This document shows positions 7,714 to 17,098 of a DNA stretch of 64,000 bases, piece after piece. Each line of letters starts with the position of its first letter. Position 1 is the first letter of the stretch. Below the pieces are notes generated by a model. It saw only the letters and a list, made by a program, of their open reading frames with translations, was not told the origin of the DNA and did no database searches. Origin of the DNA: Fluviispira vulneris (lineage in GTDB: Bacteria > Bdellovibrionota_B > Oligoflexia > Silvanigrellales > Silvanigrellaceae); NCBI RefSeq assembly GCF_014281055.1, contig NZ_JACRSE010000001.1:1-64000 (forward strand), written 5' to 3'. The translations under genes were made by a program, and so were the position numbers.

Positions 7714-9867
7714 TTAATCCTTTCTAATATATTTTTGTGCATACTCCCGAACTCCAGCTTCAGCAAGAATATGAAATGTGCGAACAAGACGAATGTCTTC
7801 TGGAGGAAATTCATCGAGCTTTGCATAAATGATGCTTTTCCCACTTTGTTTTAAAATTTTTAGGATGTGTTGGGAAGGGGGATGATTGGAAATAAATAAG
7901 ATATTTTTATGTGCAGTCGACAAGGCTCCTGCTAATATTAAACATTCTGTAGAATTTTGTGCGTAATGTGTAATAAAAGGATTTCCCCAAGGGTTTTCCA
8001 TTCCACTTGGGAGCGGTATGACTGCAAATCCACCGAATTCACTTTTCGCAATTCCTGGACCAATAAGTTTGTCCTTAAATGGGGTCGCATAAAACATAAG
8101 ATTGCTATCATCATGCTGTTCAGCCAGCCAAAAGGATTTCCAAGAATAATAACTATCTTTATTTGCTTCTGCAAAACTAAATACAACGGCACCTATATCA
8201 GCTTTGCCTAGGTGTTGTAAATCTTTAATTATTATTTTTTCTTTATGCCAATTTCTAATTGTTTCTCGTAAATCTAAGCCATCACAAAAATCTGCTTGTA
8301 ATTCACGAAAAACGATTTCTTGTGAGTGGAGTTTTTCTTTCATATTCTTTTTTACATTGGCAGCTAAACGCTCCATGAAAATATCTTCACTTGGAAAGGA
8401 ACAAGAATAGGGATGATCTTCATTTACCCATGAATTATCTGCATATTTTTCTTCACTCACGGGTTGAACTTTATATGCTTTTTTTGCTTTATCAACAGAT
8501 TTAAGTTTAGTCTTATGAAAACTTTTTTTGCTTTGCAGTGTTTCAAATTTTTGTATACTTATTTTTGTCGTATTTTTTATAAAATGATTCAGAGGTAAAT
8601 GCACAATTGGTAAAGTCGATGAAAAGTTAGAGTTTATAGGAAAATCTTTACATTCTTTTAGTAATTCAAAGGCGAAGTTTGAGTCTATCACAGCACTTGC
8701 TGATAATAAGAGATCGAAAGTGCTTGGGAAAAGTGCGTTTCGATCTTGAGCAAGGCGATATACAAAACGAAAATAATCTCTTTCTTGGCCAGCATTGATT
8801 TTAAATTTTGTCCATTCTGCATATCGCTCGGCTGTTCTTATAAAGGCCTGTGAAAAACTGTATCGAGCAAATTCTAACCAACTTTTTATTTTTTCATTCT
8901 TTTTAAGAAGATCATGGACAAAAAAACCTGGTACAACAGCATAATCTGCAGCTGTTTCTGGAGTAGGTTGGCATAAATACAAATTTCTTGCATGATTTTT
9001 GCTTTTTAAATTCTTAAAATCAATAATGTTTTTGCTAAAAATATTATTGAATTCATTTTTATTTTTAAATAATTTTAGGGTACTTTCTATTTTTTTAAAT
9101 AATTCAATTCCACAAATAATAAGGATTTCATCGTCAGAATGGGAAATTATATATTTAATAATTTTATGTGCTGTCTGCTCAAGATTATTATGGATATAAT
9201 TATGATTATCTCCGCTCAAATTTAAAGACTCACGCAATTTTAACTGCAACCAAGTGAGACTCGCACCAGATGTTTGTAATTCTGGAGAGAGGTAAGATGA
9301 TAGATTGGGATTTAATTTACTTAAAATTTGCCATTGCAAATAACTTTCAATCCCTCCAACACAATAAATCTCAACGGGATTGGTAAAGAGCTTATTTAGG
9401 ATAAAACGGCGAGAATCGAGCGATTCAACAAAAACAACAGGATTATTTTGCATTTGTGCAATGAGATTGTCATCGCTTTCCTGATAGGTAGATTGTTCGA
9501 TTGTTTTTTTACTTGCAAGTGTCACAGGGTTAGGAAAACTTTTTATGAGTTGAGGAAGAATTTCGCTCGTTTCTTCGGGCCAATCAACTAAAATATGTGT
9601 GCATTTCTGCAATGGATTTTGAGGAGATTGTATTATATTTTTTAAGATACAATTCTCTTGCAAATTCATATTGCAAAGGGGTAAAAAGCTAACGTTACAA
9701 TTGGTTATATACTTTTCAAGAAATTGAGAACGAATTCTCCCAAGAGTAAATTCCCAACCTAAAAAGCTTTCTTCATCTTTAAAGTTTTTTAGGCGTGCTT
9801 TCTCAAACTCAAAAAAATAATTGTCAGATAATTGAATTTTTTTACCTTTTAATTTTTGATTTTTCAT
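7714..9867 (-). CDS. Large unrecognised protein, likely partner of the MoxR ATPase
   Basis: 717 residues from ATG 9867 (a GTG one codon earlier is also possible). The stop of the ATPase gene overlaps this start (TGATG), so the two are translationally coupled. No signal peptide or membrane segment. The middle part (RTAERYAEWTKFK ... RLAQDRNALFPSTFDLLL) is helical. A polar linker near residues 440-480 leads to a C-terminal domain with FCDGLDLRETI. MoxR partners are often von Willebrand A proteins, and that acidic motif resembles the segment before a VWA domain in CbbO/NorD-type proteins. I see no MIDAS (DxSxS), however, so this is either a degenerate VWA or something new. Confidence 0.75.
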   Translation of the reverse strand: MKNQKLKGKKIQLSDNYFFEFEKARLKNFKDEESFLGWEFTLGRIRSQFLEKYITNCNVSFLPLCNMNLQENCILKNIIQSPQNPLQKCTHILVDWPEETSEILPQLIKSFPNPVTLASKKTIEQSTYQESDDNLIAQMQNNPVVFVESLDSRRFILNKLFTNPVEIYCVGGIESYLQWQILSKLNPNLSSYLSPELQTSGASLTWLQLKLRESLNLSGDNHNYIHNNLEQTAHKIIKYIISHSDDEILIICGIELFKKIESTLKLFKNKNEFNNIFSKNIIDFKNLKSKNHARNLYLCQPTPETAADYAVVPGFFVHDLLKKNEKIKSWLEFARYSFSQAFIRTAERYAEWTKFKINAGQERDYFRFVYRLAQDRNALFPSTFDLLLSASAVIDSNFAFELLKECKDFPINSNFSSTLPIVHLPLNHFIKNTTKISIQKFETLQSKKSFHKTKLKSVDKAKKAYKVQPVSEEKYADNSWVNEDHPYSCSFPSEDIFMERLAANVKKNMKEKLHSQEIVFRELQADFCDGLDLRETIRNWHKEKIIIKDLQHLGKADIGAVVFSFAEANKDSYYSWKSFWLAEQHDDSNLMFYATPFKDKLIGPGIAKSEFGGFAVIPLPSGMENPWGNPFITHYAQNSTECLILAGALSTAHKNILFISNHPPSQHILKILKQSGKSIIYAKLDEFPPEDIRLVRTFHILAEAGVREYAQKYIRKD

Positions 9868-10772
9868 CACACTGGTCTTAAATTTGGGCGTGAAGAATTA
9901 TTGTCATTTTGCATTTGATCATCAGAAGGAAAATATTTCAAAGCTTCTTCTCCTAGAATAGAATAAACACTCGTTTTTAGAGCTTTAGGTAAACTCAATT
10001 CTTTATTTAAGGAACGGAGTCTTTGAGCGTATTTTGCAATTTGAATTCCATCTCGAACGGAATATGTTTCGTCATATTTATGAGCGATGGATAAAAAACT
10101 GACGAGCAAAGTTAATAAATTTTCTTCGACATAGGGAACTGCATAACGAACAATCCGAGCTTCTGTTTCAATATCGGCAAAATCTAAAAATATTTGTGGA
10201 TTGAGTCTGCTTTGTATATATTCTGGTAAATCGTAAACACTTGAATCATCATTCATTGTCGTAACAAAACGAAATTCTTTATGTGCATGTAAACGAACTC
10301 CAGCAATAACAGAATCTACATAACGTCTGTGATCAAGCAACGAAGCTAAACTTGCCCAACTTTTTTCCGACATTCTGTTGCCTTCATCCAAAATACACAC
10401 ACCTCCAACGATCATTGCTGTCACGAGTGGACTTGCAACATATGAAATTTGTTTTCCTTCAGTGATGACTGGAGTGATGATGAGGTCATCTGGACGAGTG
10501 TCGCTTGTGCCTTGCATTAAAAAGACAGGATAATTTAGCTCACGTGCAACGGCTACGGCTAAAGTTGTTTTACCTACACCAGGTTTGCCCACAAGGCGGG
10601 GATTCATTGGTAAATCATCCTGAGAAAGGCGAAGCCAAGATGCTCTCAATTGATGCGCAGAAATATCATTTCCCAACCAATTTGCATCGACTTCATACTC
10701 TTTTGCTAAGCGAACTGTGATGTTACCTATTTGAACGTGATCTTGTTTTATATCCATATTATTTTTTGTCAT
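9867..10772 (-). CDS. MoxR-family AAA+ ATPase
   Basis: 301 residues from ATG 10772, chosen because AAAGGAAATAA precedes it; an upstream ATG at 10799 lacks a binding site. Walker A is GKPGVGKTT (K68), Walker B VCILDE (D129, E130), sensor 1 TTMNDD, and an arginine-finger candidate lies in QSRLNP. MoxR ATPases act as chaperones that insert cofactors or remodel partner proteins, usually with a VWA co-chaperone. Here the partner is the overlapping downstream gene, which lacks a visible VWA site. It is the first gene of a five-gene operon with two exported M16 peptidase homologues. Confidence 0.88.
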   Translation of the reverse strand: MTKNNMDIKQDHVQIGNITVRLAKEYEVDANWLGNDISAHQLRASWLRLSQDDLPMNPRLVGKPGVGKTTLAVAVARELNYPVFLMQGTSDTRPDDLIITPVITEGKQISYVASPLVTAMIVGGVCILDEGNRMSEKSWASLASLLDHRRYVDSVIAGVRLHAHKEFRFVTTMNDDSSVYDLPEYIQSRLNPQIFLDFADIETEARIVRYAVPYVEENLLTLLVSFLSIAHKYDETYSVRDGIQIAKYAQRLRSLNKELSLPKALKTSVYSILGEEALKYFPSDDQMQNDNNSSRPNLRPV

Positions 10773-10984
10773 TTTATTTCCTTTCCCTAATCGGGGCATT
10801 TTGAGATTACCCTAAGTTTATGTAACGGGAAAGAATGTAAGGCGGAGCTTTATTTTTGTGCGTTTATAATATTTTACAATAGATAAAATAATATAAATAA
10901 ATTTAATATATTTATAATTAATATAAAGTAATTTGTTATTTATTTTGTTTTTTATAAATATATTGTTTCCGGTAGAAATGGTGA

Positions 10985-11338
10985 AAAATAAACTTAGACG
11001 GTGAAAATGTGAGTGTAATAGTCTATTTTTTTCCAGGCACTTTTCCCGAGGAGCATAAATTCTTGCTGGGACTAGGTGTGCACGGTGAAAAGGCTCAAGG
11101 ATCTGATTCAGCATATTCGAATAAAATCAATTATATTTCTTTTCAAGTAGGTGGAGAAATTGGCTTTAAAATTAATGATCCAAATTGGCTCAGTGTATAT
11201 AGTATTATTTCTTTTAATTATTCTCCTAGTACTATGTATAAAAATTATTTAATAATCAATGGGTGTGCTGTAACAGAGAGTTTAAAGATAAACAAAACTC
11301 ACCTGAAAATAAAGAATATTAAAGCTGCTGATTTATAA
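10985..11338 (+). pseudogene. Broken copy of the downstream beta-barrel gene
   Basis: This frame encodes GENVSVIVYFFPG, FLLGLGVHGEKAQGS, FQVGGEIGFKI and NWLSVYSIISFNYSP. These match, in order and spacing, GENASLRVYFFPG, FLLGLGVRGEMTQGS, FQVGGDAGFKI and DWINLYTIISLNISP in the intact gene at 11482. The N-terminal signal peptide and first strands are missing: the frame opens after a TGA at 10982-10984 with only a GTG at 11009 as a possible start. The C-terminal third is replaced by unrelated lysine-rich sequence. So this is a truncated paralogue left by a tandem duplication. Confidence 0.75.
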
Positions 11339-11481
11339 TCCTTTATTAACACTGTTCATTTGAGATTAATATAAAAAAATAAAAAGTGTCAAAATATATT
11401 TCAAACTCTAATATTTGTTAATTTAATTAATATATGATAATTTTTATAAAGATGTATTTAAATTAATGAAAAGGAGATAAG

Positions 11482-12117
11482 ATGCAACTTAGGAAGTTTT
11501 ATTTAATAATTATTCTTCTCAGTTTATACTTTGCTCTATCTCTCGAAAGAAATATTTACTCTTCTGAGCTCATGGTTGAGGGAGGTTATTCTAAAGTTAC
11601 TTTTGGAGAAAGTACTTTTGAAGGAGAAAATGCAAGTTTAAGAGTCTATTTTTTTCCAGGTTCAGGAAACACATCTCAGTTTTTACTTGGGCTCGGCGTG
11701 CGTGGAGAAATGACCCAAGGGTCTACCTCAACTACTACTTACACAAGTTCGAGCAAGTATAGTATTTTTCAAGTGGGTGGTGATGCTGGATTTAAAATAA
11801 AACCAGCAGATTGGATAAACTTATATACAATTATTTCTTTAAACATTTCTCCATATGCAGCATATGAAAATGATTTAACAGTTGGCGGTAGTTCACAGGC
11901 GATAAATCCTACTGTAAATTCAGATTGGAATATCGGTGCAAGCTTTAAAGCATCCATAAATTTATCAAATAGATTTGCAATAGGTGGAAGTGTTTTTGTT
12001 GCAAGAGGTGTATCAAATTATGCAGATGCAACGTTTAATAATGTGACTGTTTCTGGTTCTTCTGGTGGATATAATATTTTAAATTATAATATAATTATTT
12101 CTTATCTTTTTAATTAA
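11482..12117 (+). CDS. Small outer-membrane beta-barrel-like protein
   Basis: 211 residues with a signal peptide (hydrophobic residues about 5-20). The mature part has alternating polar/hydrophobic strands rich in Gly, Ser, Thr and Tyr, and it ends in an aromatic-rich final strand (NIIISYLFN). That is the usual look of a small eight-stranded outer-membrane barrel. ATG 11482 has a strong AAAAGGAGATAAG binding site. The function is unknown. A decayed paralogue lies directly upstream. Expression is probably monocistronic, with AT-rich DNA on both sides. Confidence 0.78.
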   Translation: MQLRKFYLIIILLSLYFALSLERNIYSSELMVEGGYSKVTFGESTFEGENASLRVYFFPGSGNTSQFLLGLGVRGEMTQGSTSTTTYTSSSKYSIFQVGGDAGFKIKPADWINLYTIISLNISPYAAYENDLTVGGSSQAINPTVNSDWNIGASFKASINLSNRFAIGGSVFVARGVSNYADATFNNVTVSGSSGGYNILNYNIIISYLFN

Positions 12118-12370
12118 TGATCTATTCGTTTCAGGTAAATGCATCTCAAGTATGAAATCTTTTATGATCTTCTTTTTTTATGCATAGAATAAATTATTTG
12201 AGTTTTATTTCAATCACTTTAATATGAATTAATTCTGTTAAGTTCTAAAGTCAAACAATTATCCGGCAATTTTTTTTTTTTTCTATATATAGACTTTATT
12301 TCATTTTTAAGTGAGAATAAAATGCATAAATTTTTTCATTTATAGTTTATTTTAAAAAGAGGAAAAATCC

Positions 12371-13639
12371 ATGAGTAAAATACTTTTAACAACATATGGC
12401 TCATATGGAGATTTACATCCTTTTATTGCAATGGGAAAAGCACTTATCAATGTTGGACATAAAGTAACTCTTATGAGCCATATACAATACAAAGAGATAG
12501 TCGAAAATTTTGGAATTCATTTTATACCAATGCGTCCAAGCGAAGAAGATTTTGGCTCAGATGATGTATGGCCAGGAAAAGCGCATGATCCCAAAACAGG
12601 GACGCTGTATTTTATGAAGGAATTGATACTTCCATATTTAAATGAAAGTTATGAACTACTCGAAAATGAAATACCAAAATACGATCTTGTTATTCCCCAT
12701 ACATTTACATTTGCGGCACCATTGGTTGCTGAAAAGCACAATATTCCATGGCTTTCCTGCTTATTGCAGCCATGTGCTATTTTTTCTGCTTATGATCCTC
12801 CATTTGTAGGGAAATTTAAATATTTAAGTTATATTAAGTTTTTAGGGCCTCGTGTTTTAAATTTAATATGTCATTTAATGATGAAAGATTTTAATAAAAA
12901 TTTAAAACCAGTTGTGCAATTAAAAAAAAAATTAGGTTTAGAAAATAATTATAAAAGGGGTGCAATTTGGGATTATTCTAAAAACGGAATTTTAGCATTA
13001 TTTCCAAAAGAGTTTTCTATTGAAAAACCTGATTGGCCTAAGGAAATTTACAATTTAGGTTTTCCATTATTTGATCAAGAAAACTCAAATGATATATCAT
13101 CGGGATTAAGGAATTTTATTGATAAGGGTGAGGCGCCCATTGTATTTACTCTTGGATCCACTATAGTCAAAACAAAAAATGATTTTTATATAAATGCCTT
13201 TAAAGCAATTAAAGAGATCGGTTGCCGTGCTATCTTTTTAGTCGGAAAAAAACCGCAAAGAATCCCAGAGCAAGCTTATCTCTCATCAAATATTTTTATT
13301 TCGAATTATGAACCTTTTTCAGTTTTGTTCCCTTATTGTTCTATGGTTGTACACCAATGTGGAATAGGCACAACAGGGCAAGCGCTTGCAGCTGCAAAAC
13401 CACAGATTCTTATTCCATTTTCGCATGATCAACCAGACAATGCTCGAAGAGTTGAAAAACTTGGGATAGGAATTTCTATCCAAAGCCAGAATTTAACACA
13501 AAAAAATTTAGTTCAAGCAATAAAAAAAATCAAATTCACTTTATCATTTGCTCAAAATGCTGAGAAATTTGCGCAAAATATAAGACAAAATAAATTTGAT
13601 GAAAATTTAATAAATATTATCAATAAAAAATTAAAATAA
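12371..13639 (+). CDS. GT1/UGT-type glycosyltransferase
   Basis: 422 residues, GT-B fold. The N-terminal GSYGDLHPFIAMGKAL motif and the C-terminal donor-binding stretch (VHQCGIGTTGQALAAAKPQ, then IPFSHDQPDNARRVEKLG) are typical of family GT1 enzymes. These transfer a nucleotide-activated sugar to a lipid, sterol, polyketide or flavonoid-like acceptor. ATG 12371 follows AAAAAGAGGAAAAA. No pathway genes are adjacent, so the acceptor cannot be named. Its TAA abuts the stop codon of pgi on the other strand with no base between them. Confidence 0.85.
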   Translation: MSKILLTTYGSYGDLHPFIAMGKALINVGHKVTLMSHIQYKEIVENFGIHFIPMRPSEEDFGSDDVWPGKAHDPKTGTLYFMKELILPYLNESYELLENEIPKYDLVIPHTFTFAAPLVAEKHNIPWLSCLLQPCAIFSAYDPPFVGKFKYLSYIKFLGPRVLNLICHLMMKDFNKNLKPVVQLKKKLGLENNYKRGAIWDYSKNGILALFPKEFSIEKPDWPKEIYNLGFPLFDQENSNDISSGLRNFIDKGEAPIVFTLGSTIVKTKNDFYINAFKAIKEIGCRAIFLVGKKPQRIPEQAYLSSNIFISNYEPFSVLFPYCSMVVHQCGIGTTGQALAAAKPQILIPFSHDQPDNARRVEKLGIGISIQSQNLTQKNLVQAIKKIKFTLSFAQNAEKFAQNIRQNKFDENLINIINKKLK

Positions 13640-15070
13640 TTATCGACTCGTATGTCCAAGAGAACGCAAACGATTGCCACTGTTTAAGCGACTGCGGATG
13701 TGCGCTGCTTTGTCAGCATAACCAGGTTTACCCATTAATGCGAACATATTATTTTTGTAATCTTCAACTCCTGGTTGATCAAAAGGATTTATTCCTCTTG
13801 CATAACCACCAACACCACAGGCAAACATATTTATGTACATCCAATATCCAAGCCACCATGCATTCATTTCAGGAAGTTCCCAAATAAGTGTGGGAACTTT
13901 ACCATCCGAATGTGCTAAAAATGTTCCCTGTTGCGCTTCATTTTGAACGTGAGAAAGTTCGTGACCAGTTAAGAAATCAAATCCATCATTTAAAGAACAA
14001 TTTGGAATTTTAATTTTTCTTTTTAGAGATCCTTTTGCAAGGGAATATTCATCTGTAACCTTTAAGTGGGTTGCAAATAAATGTCTTTCGCCATCCTGAA
14101 AATATTGGCCTAGAGAATGTAAATCTGTTGTGAAGTTAGCGCTTGCAGGAAATATCCCTGAATTTTCTTTGCCATCGCTCTCACCGAAGAGCTGCTTCCA
14201 CCATTCAGCGATGCCTTTTGCTTTAGGTGACCATGTGCAGAGGGATTCTATTTTATATTTATTTGTATACAGAATATTGCGAATACCTGCATAACAAAGG
14301 GCAGGATTTGTTTCAAGAGAATGGTTTTTTTCGGAAGTGCTATCATAAAATGCTTGTTCGGCACCTGCAACAAATTCTGTTACATTAACGCCAGCAATAG
14401 CTAAAGGTAACAATCCAACAGGCGTAAAAATAGAGTAACGACCTCCAATATTTTTAGGTATTGGATAATGTGGATAGTTATTCTCTTTGGCAATTTTTAA
14501 TAAGGTTCCATCATTGGGATCGGTAATAGCAAATATCCTGTGACTTGCTTCTTCACAGCCAAAGCGATCATCTAAGTATTGCTTTAAAATACGAAATGCC
14601 AATGCAGGTTCTGTTGTCCCACCTGATTTTGAAACTACGATGAGACTTGGGGAATAAGAATCTAATGCATCAAGTAATTCAGAAAGTTCATCGAGGGCAA
14701 TATGATGTCCAGCCCAAAATAGAATCGGCCGGCGGTGGAGAGACTCTTGATTCACAATTGCAAAAGAGTGCGTTAGAGCTTCATAGACAGCTTTTGTACC
14801 TAGTAGGCTTCCGCCTATGCCAACGACAACAACAGCATCGGAATGATTACAAATAGTTTCCACCTGTTTTTTAATGGATTTTAGAACAGATTGTGCCTCA
14901 TCCTTTACATAATCTACCCAGCCTGTAAATTCAGGGCTTTTCCCTTTACCTGTGATAAGAGATTTTTTGGCTGAAATAAGATTGCTTGTTTCATTAGCTA
15001 AATGTTTTTCAATAGGAAAAACATCGTGAACTTTTGTCCAATCCAATACTAATCTTTTCTCTTGTGTCAT
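13640..15070 (-). CDS. pgi: Glucose-6-phosphate isomerase
   Basis: 476 residues. Interconverts glucose-6-phosphate and fructose-6-phosphate in glycolysis and gluconeogenesis (cytoplasm). Sugar-phosphate-binding signatures are clear: VGIGGSLLGTKAVYEAL, VVSKSGGTTEPALAF, GGRYSIFTPVGLLPLAIAG, the active-site FGESDGKE, and the C-terminal signature GYARGINPFDQPGVEDYK. It is shorter than the roughly 550-residue E. coli type and nearer to the 450-residue type of Firmicutes and other phyla. ATG 15070 follows AGGAGAATGATGAC. It is monocistronic and convergent with the glycosyltransferase. Confidence 0.95.
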   Translation of the reverse strand: MTQEKRLVLDWTKVHDVFPIEKHLANETSNLISAKKSLITGKGKSPEFTGWVDYVKDEAQSVLKSIKKQVETICNHSDAVVVVGIGGSLLGTKAVYEALTHSFAIVNQESLHRRPILFWAGHHIALDELSELLDALDSYSPSLIVVSKSGGTTEPALAFRILKQYLDDRFGCEEASHRIFAITDPNDGTLLKIAKENNYPHYPIPKNIGGRYSIFTPVGLLPLAIAGVNVTEFVAGAEQAFYDSTSEKNHSLETNPALCYAGIRNILYTNKYKIESLCTWSPKAKGIAEWWKQLFGESDGKENSGIFPASANFTTDLHSLGQYFQDGERHLFATHLKVTDEYSLAKGSLKRKIKIPNCSLNDGFDFLTGHELSHVQNEAQQGTFLAHSDGKVPTLIWELPEMNAWWLGYWMYINMFACGVGGYARGINPFDQPGVEDYKNNMFALMGKPGYADKAAHIRSRLNSGNRLRSLGHTSR

Positions 15071-15252
15071 GTCATCATTCTCCTAAAAAAAACAGCACAG
15101 TCACATCAATCCATCACACAGACTTTATTCATTTGCAATAGGATAGAGCTTAACCAGAAAATTACAGTTATTAAAATAATATAAATATGTAAATATATAT
15201 TGCAAATTTAAAATAATTCTTAATAATTATTAAATTGAAAATCGTGAAATTG

Positions 15253-15292
15253 TTAAGTATAGTTTTTCTGATAGAAGTGAAACTATACTTAA
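15253..15292 (+). promoter_or_regulatory. 13-bp perfect inverted repeat in the betB leader
   Basis: TTAAGTATAGTTT at 15253-15265 is repeated as its exact complement at 15280-15292, with a 14-base loop. The right arm ends against the AAAAGGAAAAA ribosome binding site of betB (ATG 15304). It could be an operator for a TetR-type regulator such as BetI, or an RNA hairpin that affects translation. No regulator gene lies beside it. Confidence 0.6.
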
Positions 15293-15303
15293 AAGGAAAA
15301 ATT

Positions 15304-16707
15304 ATGCAAAAGAATTTCTCGAATCACTCCCCAGCGACTGGTAATAAGATATGTGAAATTGAAATAACAAGCCCAGAGGCACTGCAAGAAGTGATAATAA
15401 AAGCTCATTCTGCTTTCGAAATTTGGGCTAAAATGAGCGGGTTTGAGCGTGGAAAGATTTTGTCAAAAGCAGCGCGCATTATCCGTGAACGCTGCTTTGA
15501 AATTGCTCAACTTGAAGTTTTAGACTCTGGTAAACCTATAAGCGAAGCTCTCGAAGTTGATATCCCTTCTTCTGCTGATGCTCTAGAATATTATGGTGGT
15601 TTGGCTCCGAGCATTCATGGTGATCACATTCAATTAGGTCGCTCTTTTGCATACACAAAGAGGGAACCTATTGGTATTTGTGCAGGAATTGGTGCTTGGA
15701 ATTATCCATTTCAAATTGCTGCGTGGAAATCTGCACCTGCATTGGCAAGTGGCAATGTTATGATTTTTAAACCATCGGAATTAACCCCAATGACAGCAGT
15801 GAAATTGGAACAAATATACTTAGAAGCCGGTATGCCTGCAGGTGTGTTCCAAATAGTGCAAGGTGGTAGAGACGTGGGAGAAATGCTTTCATTGCATCCA
15901 GAAATTCGAAAAATTTCCTTAACAGGATCCATTCCTACAGGAAAAAGAATTGTAGAAAATTCGGCTAAAAATTTAAAACAAGTGAGTCTAGAATTAGGAG
16001 GAAAATCACCTCTTATTATATTCGATGATTTTGATATTGATAAAGCAACATCTATAGCAATCCTAGCGAATTTTTACACTCAAGGTGAAATATGCTGCAA
16101 TGGAACAAGAGTATTTGTGCATAAAAAAATAAAAGAAAGGTTTTTAGAAAATTTAATACAGAAAGTTACAAAAATAAAAATTGGAGATCCATTTGATTCC
16201 ACGACCCAAATGGGATCACTTATAAGTAAACAACATTTAAATCGGGTTTTAGATTATATTGAGTCAGGTAAAGCAGAAGGTGCAACCCTATTATGTGGTG
16301 GGGCTCAGCCAGATTGGAGCCCAAGTCAAGTAAAATTTGCTAACGGAAATTTTATTTTACCGACAGTATTTTCTAATTGTCATGATGAAATGCGAATAGT
16401 GAAAGAAGAAATATTTGGGCCAGTTATGTCTGTGCTCGATTTTGAAAGTGAAGATGAAGTTATTCGCAGAGCAAATAGCACTGAATATGGATTGGCTGCT
16501 GGTGTACTCACCAACAATTTAAAAAGAGCACACAGAGTCATAGATCAAATTCAAGCAGGAATGTGTTGGATAAACAATTATAATTTATCACCTATAGAAA
16601 TTCCATTTGGTGGAGTTAAAGGTTCTGGCTTTGGTCGCGAAAATGGTTTAGCTGCTATTGAATGTTACACTCAATTAAAAACAGTTTATGTTGAAATGGG
16701 AGAGTGA
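15304..16707 (+). CDS. betB: Betaine aldehyde dehydrogenase
   Basis: 467 residues from ATG 15304 with an AAAAGGAAAAA binding site. Oxidises betaine aldehyde to the osmoprotectant glycine betaine with NAD(P)+. Catalytic residues are visible: E230 in SLELGGKSP and C264 in GEICCNGTRVFV. The C-terminal INNYNLSPIEIPFGGVKGSG and ECYTQLKTVYVEMG are characteristic of BetB rather than of generic aldehyde dehydrogenases. No betA, betI or choline transporter is adjacent, so it may act on imported betaine aldehyde or on choline oxidised elsewhere. Starting upstream at 15235 would translate the inverted repeat, so I reject it. Confidence 0.9.
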   Translation: MQKNFSNHSPATGNKICEIEITSPEALQEVIIKAHSAFEIWAKMSGFERGKILSKAARIIRERCFEIAQLEVLDSGKPISEALEVDIPSSADALEYYGGLAPSIHGDHIQLGRSFAYTKREPIGICAGIGAWNYPFQIAAWKSAPALASGNVMIFKPSELTPMTAVKLEQIYLEAGMPAGVFQIVQGGRDVGEMLSLHPEIRKISLTGSIPTGKRIVENSAKNLKQVSLELGGKSPLIIFDDFDIDKATSIAILANFYTQGEICCNGTRVFVHKKIKERFLENLIQKVTKIKIGDPFDSTTQMGSLISKQHLNRVLDYIESGKAEGATLLCGGAQPDWSPSQVKFANGNFILPTVFSNCHDEMRIVKEEIFGPVMSVLDFESEDEVIRRANSTEYGLAAGVLTNNLKRAHRVIDQIQAGMCWINNYNLSPIEIPFGGVKGSGFGRENGLAAIECYTQLKTVYVEMGE

Positions 16708-16766
16708 CGAAGTATTTTTTTGGCGGGATTTTAAACATATAAGTCTCGATTATTTTCTTATTTCTC

Positions 16767-16840
16767 GGTAAAAGAAACAGCATACTTTCAGGGCAGAGTT
16801 TCTGACCACAAATGCCCATCAAGAATGCTTATCTTTTACC
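16767..16840 (+). ncRNA. Candidate structured RNA element
   Basis: Three nested helices can be drawn: GGTAAAAGA 16767-16775 with TCTTTTACC 16832-16840 (9 bp), AGCAT 16779-16783 with ATGCT 16825-16829, and GGGCA 16791-16795 with TGCCC 16813-16817. They are separated by internal loops and closed by a 17-base apical loop. The stretch is richer in GC than its surroundings. I match it to no known riboswitch or small RNA class. It could be a regulatory leader, a small RNA or the end of the betB transcript. Confidence 0.3.
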
Positions 16841-17098
16841 TAAATTGCAGTCTAAATTTGTTAACTTATATTTTAAAATCGTTTTTTGGGTGACTTCAAG
16901 AGTTACGTTCAGGCCTGACTTCATCATTCTCCGCTGCGTCGTAAAAGTTAATGTTACTTAGCATAAATTATGAGTGGACGAATTAAATACAAAACCGATC
17001 TGAAAAATTATTAAGCAATTGAGAATTTTCTCAAAATATTATTAATGCTTAGTTTTTAATCATTTTGTAATATTTTAAAAAATATATAAATTTTAATA
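16841..17098. other. Non-coding stretch between betB and the first S41 gene
   Basis: With the structured element before it, this completes a gap of almost 500 bp. It holds only very short frames, such as a 14-codon ATG frame near 16970 and a 32-codon minus-strand frame around 16835-16930 (GLNVTLEVTQKTILKYKL). Neither has a ribosome binding site. It may contain eroded coding DNA, but I cannot support a gene. Confidence 0.4.

Noticed and set aside
7957-8410. Plus-strand frames inside the 717-residue gene
   Set aside because: They are antisense to a long coherent coding frame and show no family motif or start signal.
7714-9867. Calling the large MoxR partner a VWA-domain protein
   Set aside because: The genomic position suggests it, but no DxSxS MIDAS motif could be found in the translation.
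10818-11114. Minus-strand 98-codon frame upstream of the MoxR gene
   Set aside because: It overlaps the broken beta-barrel copy on the other strand and encodes a low-complexity Ile/Lys/Tyr-rich string without a binding site.
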